Assembly (NCBI GenBank): GCA_937889485.1
Contig: CALAPG010000365.1
Location: 1 to 14,842, forward strand
Source: an uncultured Moraxella sp.
GTDB lineage: Bacteria > Pseudomonadota > Gammaproteobacteria > Pseudomonadales > Moraxellaceae
Direction: 5' to 3'
DNA length: 14,842 nucleotides
In this document: positions 6,753 to 14,527 of the stretch, one piece after another
Position numbering within the stretch: the first letter of the stretch is position 1
Layout: every line of letters begins with the position of its first letter
The notes under the pieces: generated by a model
What the model was told of the DNA's origin: nothing
Seen by the model: only the letters and a program-made list of their open reading frames with translations
Databases searched by the model: none
Program-made: the position numbers and the translations under genes

Positions 6753-7565
6753 ATGCCTAACCAAGTACCCAATTTTGATAAAGTCATCTACCGTGTGGAC
6801 AACGGCATTGCCACCATCAGCCTAAACGACCCCGCATCGCTCAACGCCCTAGATAGCGTGATGAAAGGTGAGCTACTCCAAGCCCTAACTGTGGCAGAGT
6901 ATGACGCGCGTGCCAAAGTCATCGTGCTAACAGGCGAGGGCAAAGGGTTTTCAAGTGGGGGTGATATCCGAGAAATGCTGGGTTCAACCGAAAGCCGTGA
7001 CGCTGTGCTCAATATGGCGCGAGGCTTGACCGCAGGGGTGGGCGATATCACTCGCAAAATCCGCAAAATCAGCAAGCCTGTGATTGCTCGTATCAATGGC
7101 GCGTGTGCAGGGGCAGGCATGAATATTGCCTTGGCGTGTGATTTTCGGGTAGCCACAGACAACGCCAAATTCTTACAAGCCTTTGTCAATATTGGACTGG
7201 TGCCTGATGCAGGCGGTATTTATCTGTTAACCCAGCTGATTGGGGCTGCCAAAGCCACAGAACTGGTCATGCTCGGTGAACAGCTCACCGCCGCCAAAGC
7301 CCAAGATTTGGGACTTATCAATGCGGTAGTGAGTGTTGATGAACTGGATGCGGCAGTGGCAAAATTGACCGACCGTTTGACCAGCCTGCCAAGTCTGGCA
7401 CTGGCAGCCATGAAGCAGTCTATCAACCAAGTGGCGTATGCAGGGCTAGATATTGCCCTTGACCAAGAAGTCATCTATCAAATGCAGATGGCGTTGACCG
7501 AAGACTTTAAAGAGGGTGTGACCGCGTTTATGCAAAAACGCCCTGCCCAGTTTAAGGGTTGTTAA
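6753..7565 (+). CDS. Enoyl-CoA hydratase/isomerase family protein
   Basis: A 270-residue crotonase-superfamily enzyme acting on CoA thioesters. The oxyanion-hole regions are GKGFSSGGDI (63-72) and GACAGAGMNIALACDFRVA (116-134). NIGLVPDAGG at 146-155 carries Asp152, the acidic residue typical of enoyl-CoA isomerase or PaaG-like members rather than the two glutamates of classical hydratases. The C-terminal helical part includes a typical ALAAMKQSINQ segment near 217-227. The ATG is preceded by AAGGA at a good distance. The NRDE gene follows after 7 bp, so they probably share a transcript. No other beta-oxidation or phenylacetate genes are nearby, so the pathway cannot be assigned. Superfamily call firm; reaction (hydratase or isomerase) open. 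Confidence 0.92.
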   Translation: MPNQVPNFDKVIYRVDNGIATISLNDPASLNALDSVMKGELLQALTVAEYDARAKVIVLTGEGKGFSSGGDIREMLGSTESRDAVLNMARGLTAGVGDITRKIRKISKPVIARINGACAGAGMNIALACDFRVATDNAKFLQAFVNIGLVPDAGGIYLLTQLIGAAKATELVMLGEQLTAAKAQDLGLINAVVSVDELDAAVAKLTDRLTSLPSLALAAMKQSINQVAYAGLDIALDQEVIYQMQMALTEDFKEGVTAFMQKRPAQFKGC

Positions 7566-7572
7566 TTGCCGC

Positions 7573-8367
7573 ATGTGTATTGTCGCCATTGCTTGGCAAT
7601 TATTTGACGCCATGCCGCTGGTCTTGTTATCAAACCGCGATGAGTTTGTGCATCGTCCCACACGTGCCTTACAAACATGGCAGTTGCCAAATGGGCAAAA
7701 AATTGTGGCAGGGCAAGATGAGCAAGCAGGCGGCACTTGGCTCGGCATCAACCCAAATAACGGGCGTTGGGGGGTGGTTTTAAATTACCGCGAGATTGTA
7801 AAAGATAAGCCAAATTTTGTAACATCCCGTGGCGAATTAATCATTGATTATATTGGTAGTGAATTGTCACCCCTTGAGTTTGCCAGAACCATTCATTTGC
7901 CCTGTTATGATGGGTTTAATCTGGTGATAGGCGACAGGCGGCAGGCGGTCATGCTCAACAACAAAGGCTATGGCATCGAGGTGTTAGCCAAAGGGCTGTA
8001 TGTACTGTCCAATGGACAGCCAAATAGTGACTGGTTCAAAACCGACAAACTGCGCAGACGGGTAAGGCAAGAAATATTGCCTTTAATCGCAGAACATCAA
8101 GACTGGCAAGCACTCGCCTTTGAAATCTTGCACGATACTGAGCAAGCGCCTATAGCGCAGTTACCGCACACAGGGTTGAGCCGTGAAGCAGAACTGGCAT
8201 TGTCCTCTATTTTTATTCCCACTCATCGGCTTGGTACGCTATTTGGCGGCGCGTATGGTACACGCATCAGTAGCCTGTTGACCATCACGCCAACAGGCTT
8301 TGCAATGCTAGAAAAATCGATACTAGACGGCAAAACAGTGCGTATCTTTGCACCCTTCGCCAGTTAA
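7573..8367 (+). CDS. NRDE family protein (TANGO2 homologue)
   Basis: A 264-residue protein of the NRDE/TANGO2 family (Pfam PF05742). The eponymous SNRDEF motif is at 20-25 and the second hallmark AGQDEQAGGTWLGIN at 46-60, followed by NYRE (71-74) and SRGELI (85-90). The sequence starts MCIV, and Cys2 is the conserved residue that has led to proposals of an Ntn-hydrolase-like fold. Bacterial roles are poorly known; the human homologue is linked to lipid or heme handling. The start is 7 bp after the enoyl-CoA hydratase stop with no strong ribosome site, suggesting translational coupling, and the pairing with a CoA-ester enzyme is suggestive only. Its TAA interlocks with the convergent GTPase gene stop. 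Confidence 0.9.
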   Translation: MCIVAIAWQLFDAMPLVLLSNRDEFVHRPTRALQTWQLPNGQKIVAGQDEQAGGTWLGINPNNGRWGVVLNYREIVKDKPNFVTSRGELIIDYIGSELSPLEFARTIHLPCYDGFNLVIGDRRQAVMLNNKGYGIEVLAKGLYVLSNGQPNSDWFKTDKLRRRVRQEILPLIAEHQDWQALAFEILHDTEQAPIAQLPHTGLSREAELALSSIFIPTHRLGTLFGGAYGTRISSLLTITPTGFAMLEKSILDGKTVRIFAPFAS

Positions 8368-9449
8368 TTTAGCTGCCCAAACAATATCATCAGCTCGGTA
8401 TCGAGTTTGGCGACATCAAGGGTTAGCGAATCATCCAAAAATATCACTTCAATACGGTTATCGGTTTGGGGCTCACAGCCAATCAAATCAAGCGAATCTG
8501 GGGTAAAATTCATGGCTTGCCATGCTGATGGCTTGCCATGAATCACGCTTTTGATACGCTGCCAGTGCGGCATCGCCAACAGCCAATCCATCAGTACCGT
8601 TATATCGACCTGCCAATCAGCAGGTAGCCGCCAGCCTATGATTTGATAGCCATTTTGCACATCATGATAGCGAAATGGCAAGGTTTGGTCGGCCGCAGCG
8701 TCCATGTCCTGTTGCATAGGGTTGGCGCTTGCAGGTGATAGCCGCGTGGGTGAGCGTACCGCAGCACCCATTAAGCTAAATGCCTGATAATGCTGACGAT
8801 TGGCTAATACCGCACTGGGTGCTTGCAGGGCGTGTTGGAGTTTGCCCAAATTATCCTCATCAAAGCGGTGACTTGACTGCCAAATTAATGCCGCGTGTGG
8901 GTTTAGTGCCTGTATCCAGCTGGCAAGGGCGGCTTGCTGTGAGTCATCTAGCCCGTCAAAGCGATTAATCACCACCACATCACAAAACCGCACATGCGAC
9001 TGATAACCTTCATTGTCGCGGTAGCGCGCATCTTGCCAGTGGCGTGCATTGACAATGCTAATGGCGGATTTAAGTGACAATGCAGTCTGCCAATGCGGCG
9101 CTGATAGCTGCTCAATCAGCTCTTTGGGGTGGGCAAGCCCTGTCGGCTCTATCCATAGTCGGTCGGGCTTATACTCAGAGGTCAGCCTTGCCAGTGCAAT
9201 TTGTAGCGGTAGCTGCGAGGTGCAGCAGATACAGCCACCTGATACTTGGCGTATGGCTAAGGGATGCTCAGGGTTATTGGCAAACAGCTTTTCATCCACG
9301 CCAATTTGCCCTGCTTCATTCACAAGGATTGCCCATTTTTCTTGATTTTGAAAATGAGCAATACACGCATTGATAAAACTGGTTTTGCCAGCGCCTAAAA
9401 AGCCCATCACTAGATGACAGGCTGTATTTAAAATAAGTTGATTTGCCAT
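8364..9449 (-). CDS. COG0523 (CobW/P47K-like) metallochaperone GTPase
   Basis: A 361-residue G3E-family GTPase. Walker A is GFLGAGKT at 16-23, the metal-binding CxCC is CICC at 73-76 within SGGCICC, and EPTGLAHP is at 101-108. The guanine-recognition motif reads NRFD (162-165) rather than the usual NKxD. The C-terminal CobW_C-like domain covers roughly 230-361. COG0523 proteins handle zinc, cobalt or other metals for target enzymes. The frame continues upstream to 9503, overlapping the response-regulator gene, but ATG 9449 with GAGAG about 10 nt upstream begins at the usual family N-terminus, so I chose it. It lies 8 bp after the OmpR-like gene stop, hence probably cotranscribed. No Zur box is visible in front of it. 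The metal partner cannot be assigned. Confidence 0.9.
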   Translation of the reverse strand: MANQLILNTACHLVMGFLGAGKTSFINACIAHFQNQEKWAILVNEAGQIGVDEKLFANNPEHPLAIRQVSGGCICCTSQLPLQIALARLTSEYKPDRLWIEPTGLAHPKELIEQLSAPHWQTALSLKSAISIVNARHWQDARYRDNEGYQSHVRFCDVVVINRFDGLDDSQQAALASWIQALNPHAALIWQSSHRFDEDNLGKLQHALQAPSAVLANRQHYQAFSLMGAAVRSPTRLSPASANPMQQDMDAAADQTLPFRYHDVQNGYQIIGWRLPADWQVDITVLMDWLLAMPHWQRIKSVIHGKPSAWQAMNFTPDSLDLIGCEPQTDNRIEVIFLDDSLTLDVAKLDTELMILFGQLN

Positions 9450-9457
9450 AAAAAAAT

Positions 9458-10228
9458 TTAACTCTCTGCCCCATCGGGTACAAACACATAACCCACGCCC
9501 CATACCGTTTGGATATAACGCGCTTGCGAGGGATTGTCTTCAATCAAGCGGCGTAACCGCGATACTTGCACGTCAATAGAACGCTCCATCGCGCCCCACT
9601 CACGTCCTCGTGCCAAATTCATCAGTTTATCACGGGTCAATGGCTCACGCGGATGCTGCACCAAGGCTTTCAGGACACTAAACTCCCCCGTGGTTAACGT
9701 GACGATGTTACCATCGCGTTTTAGGGTACGGGTTGATAAATCAAGCGTCCATGAGCCAAACTCCACCACTTCCATTTGCTGACTGGGCGCGCCAGGTAGC
9801 TCTCGGCTTTGGCGGCGCAGTACCGCTTTGATACGCGCTAGCAATTCTTTGGGGTTAAATGGTTTTGGCAGATAATCATCCGCCCCTGCCTCCAGCCCTG
9901 CAATACGGTCAGCATCTGAGCCTTTGGCGGTGAGCATGATGATGGGGATATCCGAATTTTCTGCGCGCAAGCGATGGCAGATACTAATGCCATCTTCATT
10001 GGGTAGCATCAAATCTAGTACAATCAGCGAGAATAGCTCACGCTGCATCAGTTTATCCATTTGGCTGCCATCATGCGCGGTACGCACAATATAGCCATCA
10101 TCTTCCAAAAAACGCTGCAACAATGTACGTAGCCTTGCGTCATCATCCACCACCAAAATACGCTGATTAATATCTTGATGGGTGGATTGGGTGCTTGAAG
10201 GTTCACTGGTTACAATATCATCATTCAT
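9458..10228 (-). CDS. ompR: OmpR-type two-component response regulator
   Basis: A 256-residue response regulator. The receiver domain (about 22-140) has the acidic pocket VVDDD at 26-30, the phospho-acceptor Asp72 in VLDLMLPNEDG, Thr100 and Lys122. The C-terminal winged-helix domain (about 155-252) includes LTRDKLMNLARGREW, SIDVQVSRLRRLIE and the final VWGVGYVF, which match OmpR closely. The first 20 residues are a polar extension not present in the 239-residue E. coli protein. AGGA lies 9 nt before the ATG. In E. coli envZ follows ompR directly; here the next gene is a COG0523 GTPase and no histidine kinase is in the window, so the cognate sensor must be elsewhere. OmpR is the best name, but function beyond the family (porin or osmotic control) is inference. 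Confidence 0.88.
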   Translation of the reverse strand: MNDDIVTSEPSSTQSTHQDINQRILVVDDDARLRTLLQRFLEDDGYIVRTAHDGSQMDKLMQRELFSLIVLDLMLPNEDGISICHRLRAENSDIPIIMLTAKGSDADRIAGLEAGADDYLPKPFNPKELLARIKAVLRRQSRELPGAPSQQMEVVEFGSWTLDLSTRTLKRDGNIVTLTTGEFSVLKALVQHPREPLTRDKLMNLARGREWGAMERSIDVQVSRLRRLIEDNPSQARYIQTVWGVGYVFVPDGAES

Positions 10229-10279
10229 TTGTCATATTCCTCATTTTTATCGTCAATATTCCTATCATTGGACGCCCAA

Positions 10280-10288
10280 ATTTTATCA
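10280..10288 (-). promoter_or_regulatory. Candidate extended -10 promoter for ompR
   Basis: TGATAAAAT on the minus strand is an extended -10 element (TG-N-TAAAAT) about 50 bp upstream of the start codon. No convincing -35 accompanies it, which is tolerable for extended -10 promoters. Confidence 0.35.
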
Positions 10289-10724
10289 TCATCTACTAGT
10301 GAACACCTACCGAATATCAAAAAAGGTGTTTTGTTTGGGTTGCTTTCCTTGTTACCCCTATGTTTTAAATTTATGTCGTAAATCTATGTCACAGTATAAC
10401 GGTATTTGGCGCTTGATATGTCATTATTAAAGCAAATTTGCGCAAGGTTTGCTGTAGTGATTTTGCTACTTAGTCACTTTTTGTTGGATAATTACAGGGG
10501 TTATCTGGATTGGCTAATCAAAATCATGCAATATCACAGTTGGGCGAACCACATTTTGGATAAATCACACCCCGTGAAAGCCATTTTTAGACCTAACCAC
10601 GGCTAAAGAAGGCTATTTTACTAAAAATTTTTTTAGTTTACGTACAAATTTATTTTAATAACGCAAAAAATCGGTAAACTTTTTTGTTAAAAACGGCTTT
10701 ACCTATTATCTTTTTGTATTGTTT

Positions 10725-10733
10725 TGTTATAAT
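10725..10733 (+). promoter_or_regulatory. Extended -10 promoter of tex
   Basis: TGTTATAAT is an extended -10 with a perfect TATAAT at 10728-10733. No good -35 is visible. Transcription would start near 10740, leaving a leader of about 60 nt before the tex ATG. The leader contains adjacent imperfect 9-bp repeats, GTATACGAC and GTATATGAC (10753-10770). Confidence 0.55.
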
Positions 10734-10802
10734 GCGTCAACTCTTATACCAAGTATACGACGTATATGACGAGTTCATGCTTATAAAGTACTAGGCAATA
10801 TT

Positions 10803-13334
10803 ATGACTACAAACGTTACCGCTATTGCTGCTAATCCAGCCTTAGATGTCCTATCTGAACAAGTACAGCAAGCCATTTATCAAAAGTTAGCAAATAATCT
10901 TGGTATCAAACTCAATCAAATGATTGCATTTGTCAAACTTTATGACGATGGTGCCACCATTCCTTTTATCGCGCGATATCGTAAAGACCAAACGGGCGGG
11001 CTTGATGATGTGCAATTGCGCCAGCTTGAAAAATCCCTGAACTATGAACGGGATATGGCAACTCGCCGTCAAAAAATTATTGAACTACTCACTTCACAAA
11101 ACAAACTGACCGATGAACTGAGTCAACGCATCAACCAAGCGGCATCAAAGCTTGAACTAGAAGATATTTATCTACCGTACCGCCCGCGCCGCCGCTCACT
11201 GGCCACCCAAGCGCGTGAGGCAGGACTTGAGCCAATCGCCATGGCTGTCCTACAAAATGCGATTGCGCCTGAACAGGCACTGGCTGATTACCACGCCCCA
11301 GCGCCCACAACCAATGAGAGTGGCGAGCTTGTGCCTGCGATTTTTGCCGACTATGACAAACAATTAAGCGGTGTGGGTGCCATCATTATGGATGAATGGA
11401 CACAACGCCTTGATTTACTAGACAAATTGCGCGTCGGTTTTGGCAAAACTGCCCAAATCCATAGCCGCTTGGTGGGTGAAGAAAAGCGCGAAGTGGGCGA
11501 AAAATACAAAGATTATTTTGATCACAGTGAAAGCCTAGCGCGGCTACCCAACCACCGCTTACTGGCGATGCTGCGGGGTCGCCAAGACAATGTGCTCACC
11601 CTCGCCATTGAAGGCGAAGATACGCCATTTATTGAACAAATTACGCATGAACTACAACTATCAAGCATAGAGCCAGCGGCACGCCAAATGTTCTTGGCTA
11701 CCCTTGCCAAAAAACTTTGGTCAGATAAATGGCGCCCTCACATTGAGCATCGCTTGCTCACAGAAAAACGCTTAATTGCAGAAGCCGCCGCCATTGATGT
11801 GTTTGCCAATAACTTGCAGCACTTATTAATGGCAGCGCCAGCAGGTCAACAAACGATTTTGGGCGTTGATCCTGGTATTCGTCATGGCGTCAAAATGGCA
11901 GTAGTAGACAACCTAGGTCATGTTGCCAAAAACGCGGATGACAGTTTTGCCATTGCCACTGTCTATCCTTTTGCCCCTGATAACAAAGTTGCCGATGCCA
12001 AAACCACGATTTTAGCCTTACTCAAAGACCACCAAGTCAACCTAATTGCCATTGGCAATGGTACTGCAAGTCGTGAAACCGATGCACTTATCAAAGAAAT
12101 ATTGGCAGAAAATCCTGAATTAAAAGCCACGGCTGTGGTGGTCAATGAGTCAGGCGCTTCAGTATACTCCGCCAGCGAACTTGCCTCACAAGAGTTAACG
12201 GCATTGGACGTTTCAATCCGTGGCGCGGTGTCTATCGCGCGCCGCTTGCAAGACCCGTTATCAGAGCTTGTCAAAGTAGATCCCAAAGCCATTGGCGTAG
12301 GACAATACCAACATGATGTTAACCAAAATCAGCTAGCCGATAGCTTGACCAAAGTCACCCAAGACTGTGTCAATGCGGTAGGCGTAGATGTCAATACTGC
12401 AAGCCCTGCTATCTTATCTTACATTGCAGGTCTTAACGCCAATGTTGCCCAGCAAATTGTCAACTATCGCAACGAACACGGCGCGTTTGCCAACCGTGAA
12501 CAGCTCAAGAATGTCCCACGATTAGGCGCCAAAACCTTTGAACAAGCCGCAGGTTTTTTACGAATCCGCGGTGGTGATGAACCATTAGACGCCACAGGGT
12601 TACACCCAGAAAATTACACCTTAGTCAAACAATGGTTAGCAGCCGCAGAAAAAACCTTGGTAGATGTTTTGGGTAACGAACCCGTGTTAAGCACCATTGA
12701 CACCCGCCTGTTAACTACTGCCAACGACAGCGAGATGGATGCCGAGCAAAGCGTCATCAAAGCCGCTGCCATCAAACAAGAACTGGCAAAACCTGCCCAT
12801 GACCCACGCCCAAGCTTTAAAACGGCGCAATTTCGTGATGACGTCAACAGCCTTACTGACCTCATAGAAGGCATGACCTTAGAAGGTGTCGTGACCAATG
12901 TCACAAGTTTTGGCTGCTTTGTGGACGTGGGCGTGCACCAAGATGGGCTAGTACACATCTCAGAAATGGGCAACGAATTCATCGCTGACCCCCTCAACCA
13001 TGTCAAACCAGGTGACATCGTTAGCGTACGCGTCATTTCTGTAGATACCGAGCGTAAGCGTGTTGGCTTTAGCATGAAAACAGAAGCAAAAGCCGCTGTT
13101 ACCAAACCCGCCGCCCATAAACCTAACAAACTCAAAACTGACGACAAAACCACGGACACTGCACCAAAAAAACGCCCGTCCAACTCTCGCGCCAAAACCT
13201 CGAACCAAGCAAATACACGTTCAGAGCGCCAGACAAGCACAGCAAAACCACAAAACCAGACGACAGAAAAAGTCAATAAAATCGGTAGTTTGGGTGCATT
13301 ACTTGCCCAAGCTGGACTCAAAAAATCCAACTAA
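10803..13334 (+). CDS. tex: Tex, S1 RNA-binding transcription accessory protein
   Basis: An 843-residue Tex protein, a nucleic-acid-binding factor homologous to eukaryotic Spt6, thought to act on RNA and transcription and needed for toxin expression or stress survival in some bacteria. The N-terminal helical domain covers about 1-340, with ATIPFIARYRKDQTGGLDD at 51-69 and LEDIYLPYRPRRRS near 119-132. The YqgF/RuvX-like domain begins ILGVDPGIRHG at 352-362. Tandem helix-hairpin-helix repeats lie at about 520-590 (NTASPAILSYIAGLN; NVPRLGAKTFEQAAGFLRI). The S1 domain is at 691-759 (GMTLEGVVTNVTSFGCFVDVG...). Beyond it is a Lys/Thr/Pro-rich, probably disordered tail to residue 843, ending GSLGALLAQAGLKKSN; this makes the protein longer than E. 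coli Tex (about 770). Its promoter is an extended -10 element; the ribosome site is weak. Confidence 0.97.
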   Translation: MTTNVTAIAANPALDVLSEQVQQAIYQKLANNLGIKLNQMIAFVKLYDDGATIPFIARYRKDQTGGLDDVQLRQLEKSLNYERDMATRRQKIIELLTSQNKLTDELSQRINQAASKLELEDIYLPYRPRRRSLATQAREAGLEPIAMAVLQNAIAPEQALADYHAPAPTTNESGELVPAIFADYDKQLSGVGAIIMDEWTQRLDLLDKLRVGFGKTAQIHSRLVGEEKREVGEKYKDYFDHSESLARLPNHRLLAMLRGRQDNVLTLAIEGEDTPFIEQITHELQLSSIEPAARQMFLATLAKKLWSDKWRPHIEHRLLTEKRLIAEAAAIDVFANNLQHLLMAAPAGQQTILGVDPGIRHGVKMAVVDNLGHVAKNADDSFAIATVYPFAPDNKVADAKTTILALLKDHQVNLIAIGNGTASRETDALIKEILAENPELKATAVVVNESGASVYSASELASQELTALDVSIRGAVSIARRLQDPLSELVKVDPKAIGVGQYQHDVNQNQLADSLTKVTQDCVNAVGVDVNTASPAILSYIAGLNANVAQQIVNYRNEHGAFANREQLKNVPRLGAKTFEQAAGFLRIRGGDEPLDATGLHPENYTLVKQWLAAAEKTLVDVLGNEPVLSTIDTRLLTTANDSEMDAEQSVIKAAAIKQELAKPAHDPRPSFKTAQFRDDVNSLTDLIEGMTLEGVVTNVTSFGCFVDVGVHQDGLVHISEMGNEFIADPLNHVKPGDIVSVRVISVDTERKRVGFSMKTEAKAAVTKPAAHKPNKLKTDDKTTDTAPKKRPSNSRAKTSNQANTRSERQTSTAKPQNQTTEKVNKIGSLGALLAQAGLKKSN

Positions 13335-13350
13335 CTACCCCTTTTGGCAG

Positions 13351-13397
13351 CATCAGCCTCCCCTAAACCTCGTTTGTGATGTCTAGGGGGTCTGATG
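13351..13397 (+). promoter_or_regulatory. Long interrupted hairpin between tex and menA
   Basis: CATCAG (13351-13356) pairs with CTGATG (13392-13397) and CCCCTA (13360-13365) with TAGGGG (13384-13389): 12 bp with a 3x2 internal loop and an 18-nt apical loop. No U-tract follows, so it is not a standard terminator. It precedes the menA start by 23 nt and may modulate menA expression or 3'-end processing of tex mRNA. Confidence 0.5.
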
Positions 13398-13420
13398 AAC
13401 GGCAATACGGTAACTTGTTA

Positions 13421-14347
13421 ATGACAATAACCTTATTAACAGCCTTTTTACAAGCAACCCGACCACGCACCTATCCCTTAGCGCTTGTTGGCATCCTCGT
13501 TGCCAATGCCCTTGCCTTCTCACGCTTAGAAAGCTTTACCCCCCAAAACTGGCAAATTTTTTTCTTAAGCATGTGGGTAGCACTAGGACTACAAATCCTC
13601 TCAAACCTTGCCAACGACTATGGTGATGGCATCAGAGGCACAGATAACCATCGTCTTGACCGACAAATCAGCCAAGGCAACCTAAAACCACAGACCCTCA
13701 AACACCTCATCAAAATATGGGCAGCCTTTATCTTTGCCTGTGGCGTTGGGCTGCTTTGGCTTAGTTTTGATCGTCTAAGCGAATTCTTAACTTTTTTAGC
13801 ATTCGGCGTTATCGCTATCATTGCAGCGGTTACCTATACCATGGGCAAACGTCCCTATGGCTATCAAGCCAAAGGAGAAATCGCCGTATTCATCTTTTTT
13901 GGACTGCTTAACGTTCTAGGTGGGCTATACCTACAAACCCAATATATTGGCACCACTGACATCATCGCCGCCATCACCATCGGTCTACTATGTACCTGCG
14001 TACTCATGATCAATAACATGCGCGACATCGACAACGACATACTTACAGGCAAACAAACACTTGCCACCCGTCTAGGCAAAGAAAACATGGGGCACTTATA
14101 CCGTATCATCTTGCTAGCCGCTTACTTCCTAGTATTTACCTTCAGCCTACTACAGCAAAATTTCTACCTTGTCAGCCTAATCATCATTATCAACCCTGTA
14201 TTCAAACACCTAAAAACCATACGTCAATACAGCGATGAAACCATCCAACCTGCTCAGCTCAGTGCCCAGCTAAAACAAATCATCCTCATCACCCTCATTA
14301 CCAGCGCCCTAATGAGCCTCAGCATTGTACAAACCAACCATTTATAA
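13421..14347 (+). CDS. menA: MenA-like 1,4-dihydroxy-2-naphthoate polyprenyltransferase (UbiA superfamily)
   Basis: A 308-residue integral-membrane prenyltransferase. MenA joins a polyprenyl chain to 1,4-dihydroxy-2-naphthoate in menaquinone synthesis. ATRPRTYPLALVGILVANALA at 12-32 is the typical N-terminus. The first Asp-rich motif is SNLANDYGDGIRGTD at 61-75 and the second is NNMRDIDNDILTGKQTLATRLG at 198-219; both bind the prenyl diphosphate through Mg2+. YTMGKRPYGYQAKGE at 139-153 is characteristic of MenA. About eight to nine helices are seen. Earlier in-frame starts exist (GTG 13376, ATG 13379), but ATG 13421 gives exactly the E. coli MenA length and the conserved N-terminus, although its ribosome site is weak. 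It follows tex by 86 bp on the same strand. Moraxellaceae are generally regarded as ubiquinone users, so the substrate here deserves caution. Confidence 0.85.
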   Translation: MTITLLTAFLQATRPRTYPLALVGILVANALAFSRLESFTPQNWQIFFLSMWVALGLQILSNLANDYGDGIRGTDNHRLDRQISQGNLKPQTLKHLIKIWAAFIFACGVGLLWLSFDRLSEFLTFLAFGVIAIIAAVTYTMGKRPYGYQAKGEIAVFIFFGLLNVLGGLYLQTQYIGTTDIIAAITIGLLCTCVLMINNMRDIDNDILTGKQTLATRLGKENMGHLYRIILLAAYFLVFTFSLLQQNFYLVSLIIIINPVFKHLKTIRQYSDETIQPAQLSAQLKQIILITLITSALMSLSIVQTNHL

Positions 14348-14398
14348 CGACAACGCCTAACCATCTTCACAAAAATCACATATTTCTCAAAAACCCCC

Positions 14399-14426
14399 TT
14401 GACACGCTAACAAAAAAGCGTATAAT
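14399..14426 (+). promoter_or_regulatory. rrn promoter P1
   Basis: Perfect TTGACA (14399-14404) and perfect TATAAT (14421-14426) with the slightly short 16-bp spacer typical of rRNA promoters. The -10 sits in a palindrome GCGTAT-A-ATACGC (14418-14430). Confidence 0.85.
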
Positions 14427-14447
14427 ACGCACACACTGGCAGCGACT

Positions 14448-14493
14448 ACTTAGATAAAACTAAGTAAAAACAACAAGTTAGCAAAAGCTAATT
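14448..14493 (+). repeat. Two small hairpins between rrn P1 and P2
   Basis: ACTTAG/CTAAGT (14448-14453 with 14460-14465, 6-nt loop) is followed by GTTAGC/GCTAAT (14477-14482 with 14487-14492, AAAA loop, one G-U pair). They would form only in transcripts from P1. Confidence 0.45.
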
Positions 14494-14527
14494 TACAAAG
14501 CGGTCAAAAAACATTTAAGAAAAGTTA

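Larger units (their letters stand above)
10229..10802. other. Divergent intergenic region between ompR and tex
   Basis: This 574-bp AT-rich region is the longest gene-poor stretch. It contains the ompR leader and promoter on the left and the tex promoter on the right. An imperfect hairpin, AACACCT at 10302-10308 with AGGTGTT at 10324-10330, has a 15-nt loop and no clear role. A 62-codon reading frame (10418-10606, plus) with one hydrophobic segment lacks a ribosome site and is not called as a gene. No tRNA or recognisable structured RNA is seen. Confidence 0.5.

Noticed and set aside
6788..7189. 133-codon minus-strand reading frame
   Set aside because: Antisense shadow of the enoyl-CoA hydratase gene, whose motifs are complete.
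9316..9543. 75-codon minus-strand frame over the ompR-GTPase junction
   Set aside because: It overlaps two strongly supported genes in another frame and has no recognisable domain.
10613..10640. Terminator-like ACTAAAAA/TTTTTTTAGT hairpin upstream of tex
   Set aside because: The stem is only A-T pairs and no gene ends near it; AT-rich sequence gives such repeats by chance.
12614..13330. 238-codon minus-strand reading frame inside tex
   Set aside because: Shadow of tex in another frame; composition (Ser, Thr, Leu, Val) fits the reverse complement of Lys/Ala/Asp-rich codons, and no ribosome site or family motif is seen.
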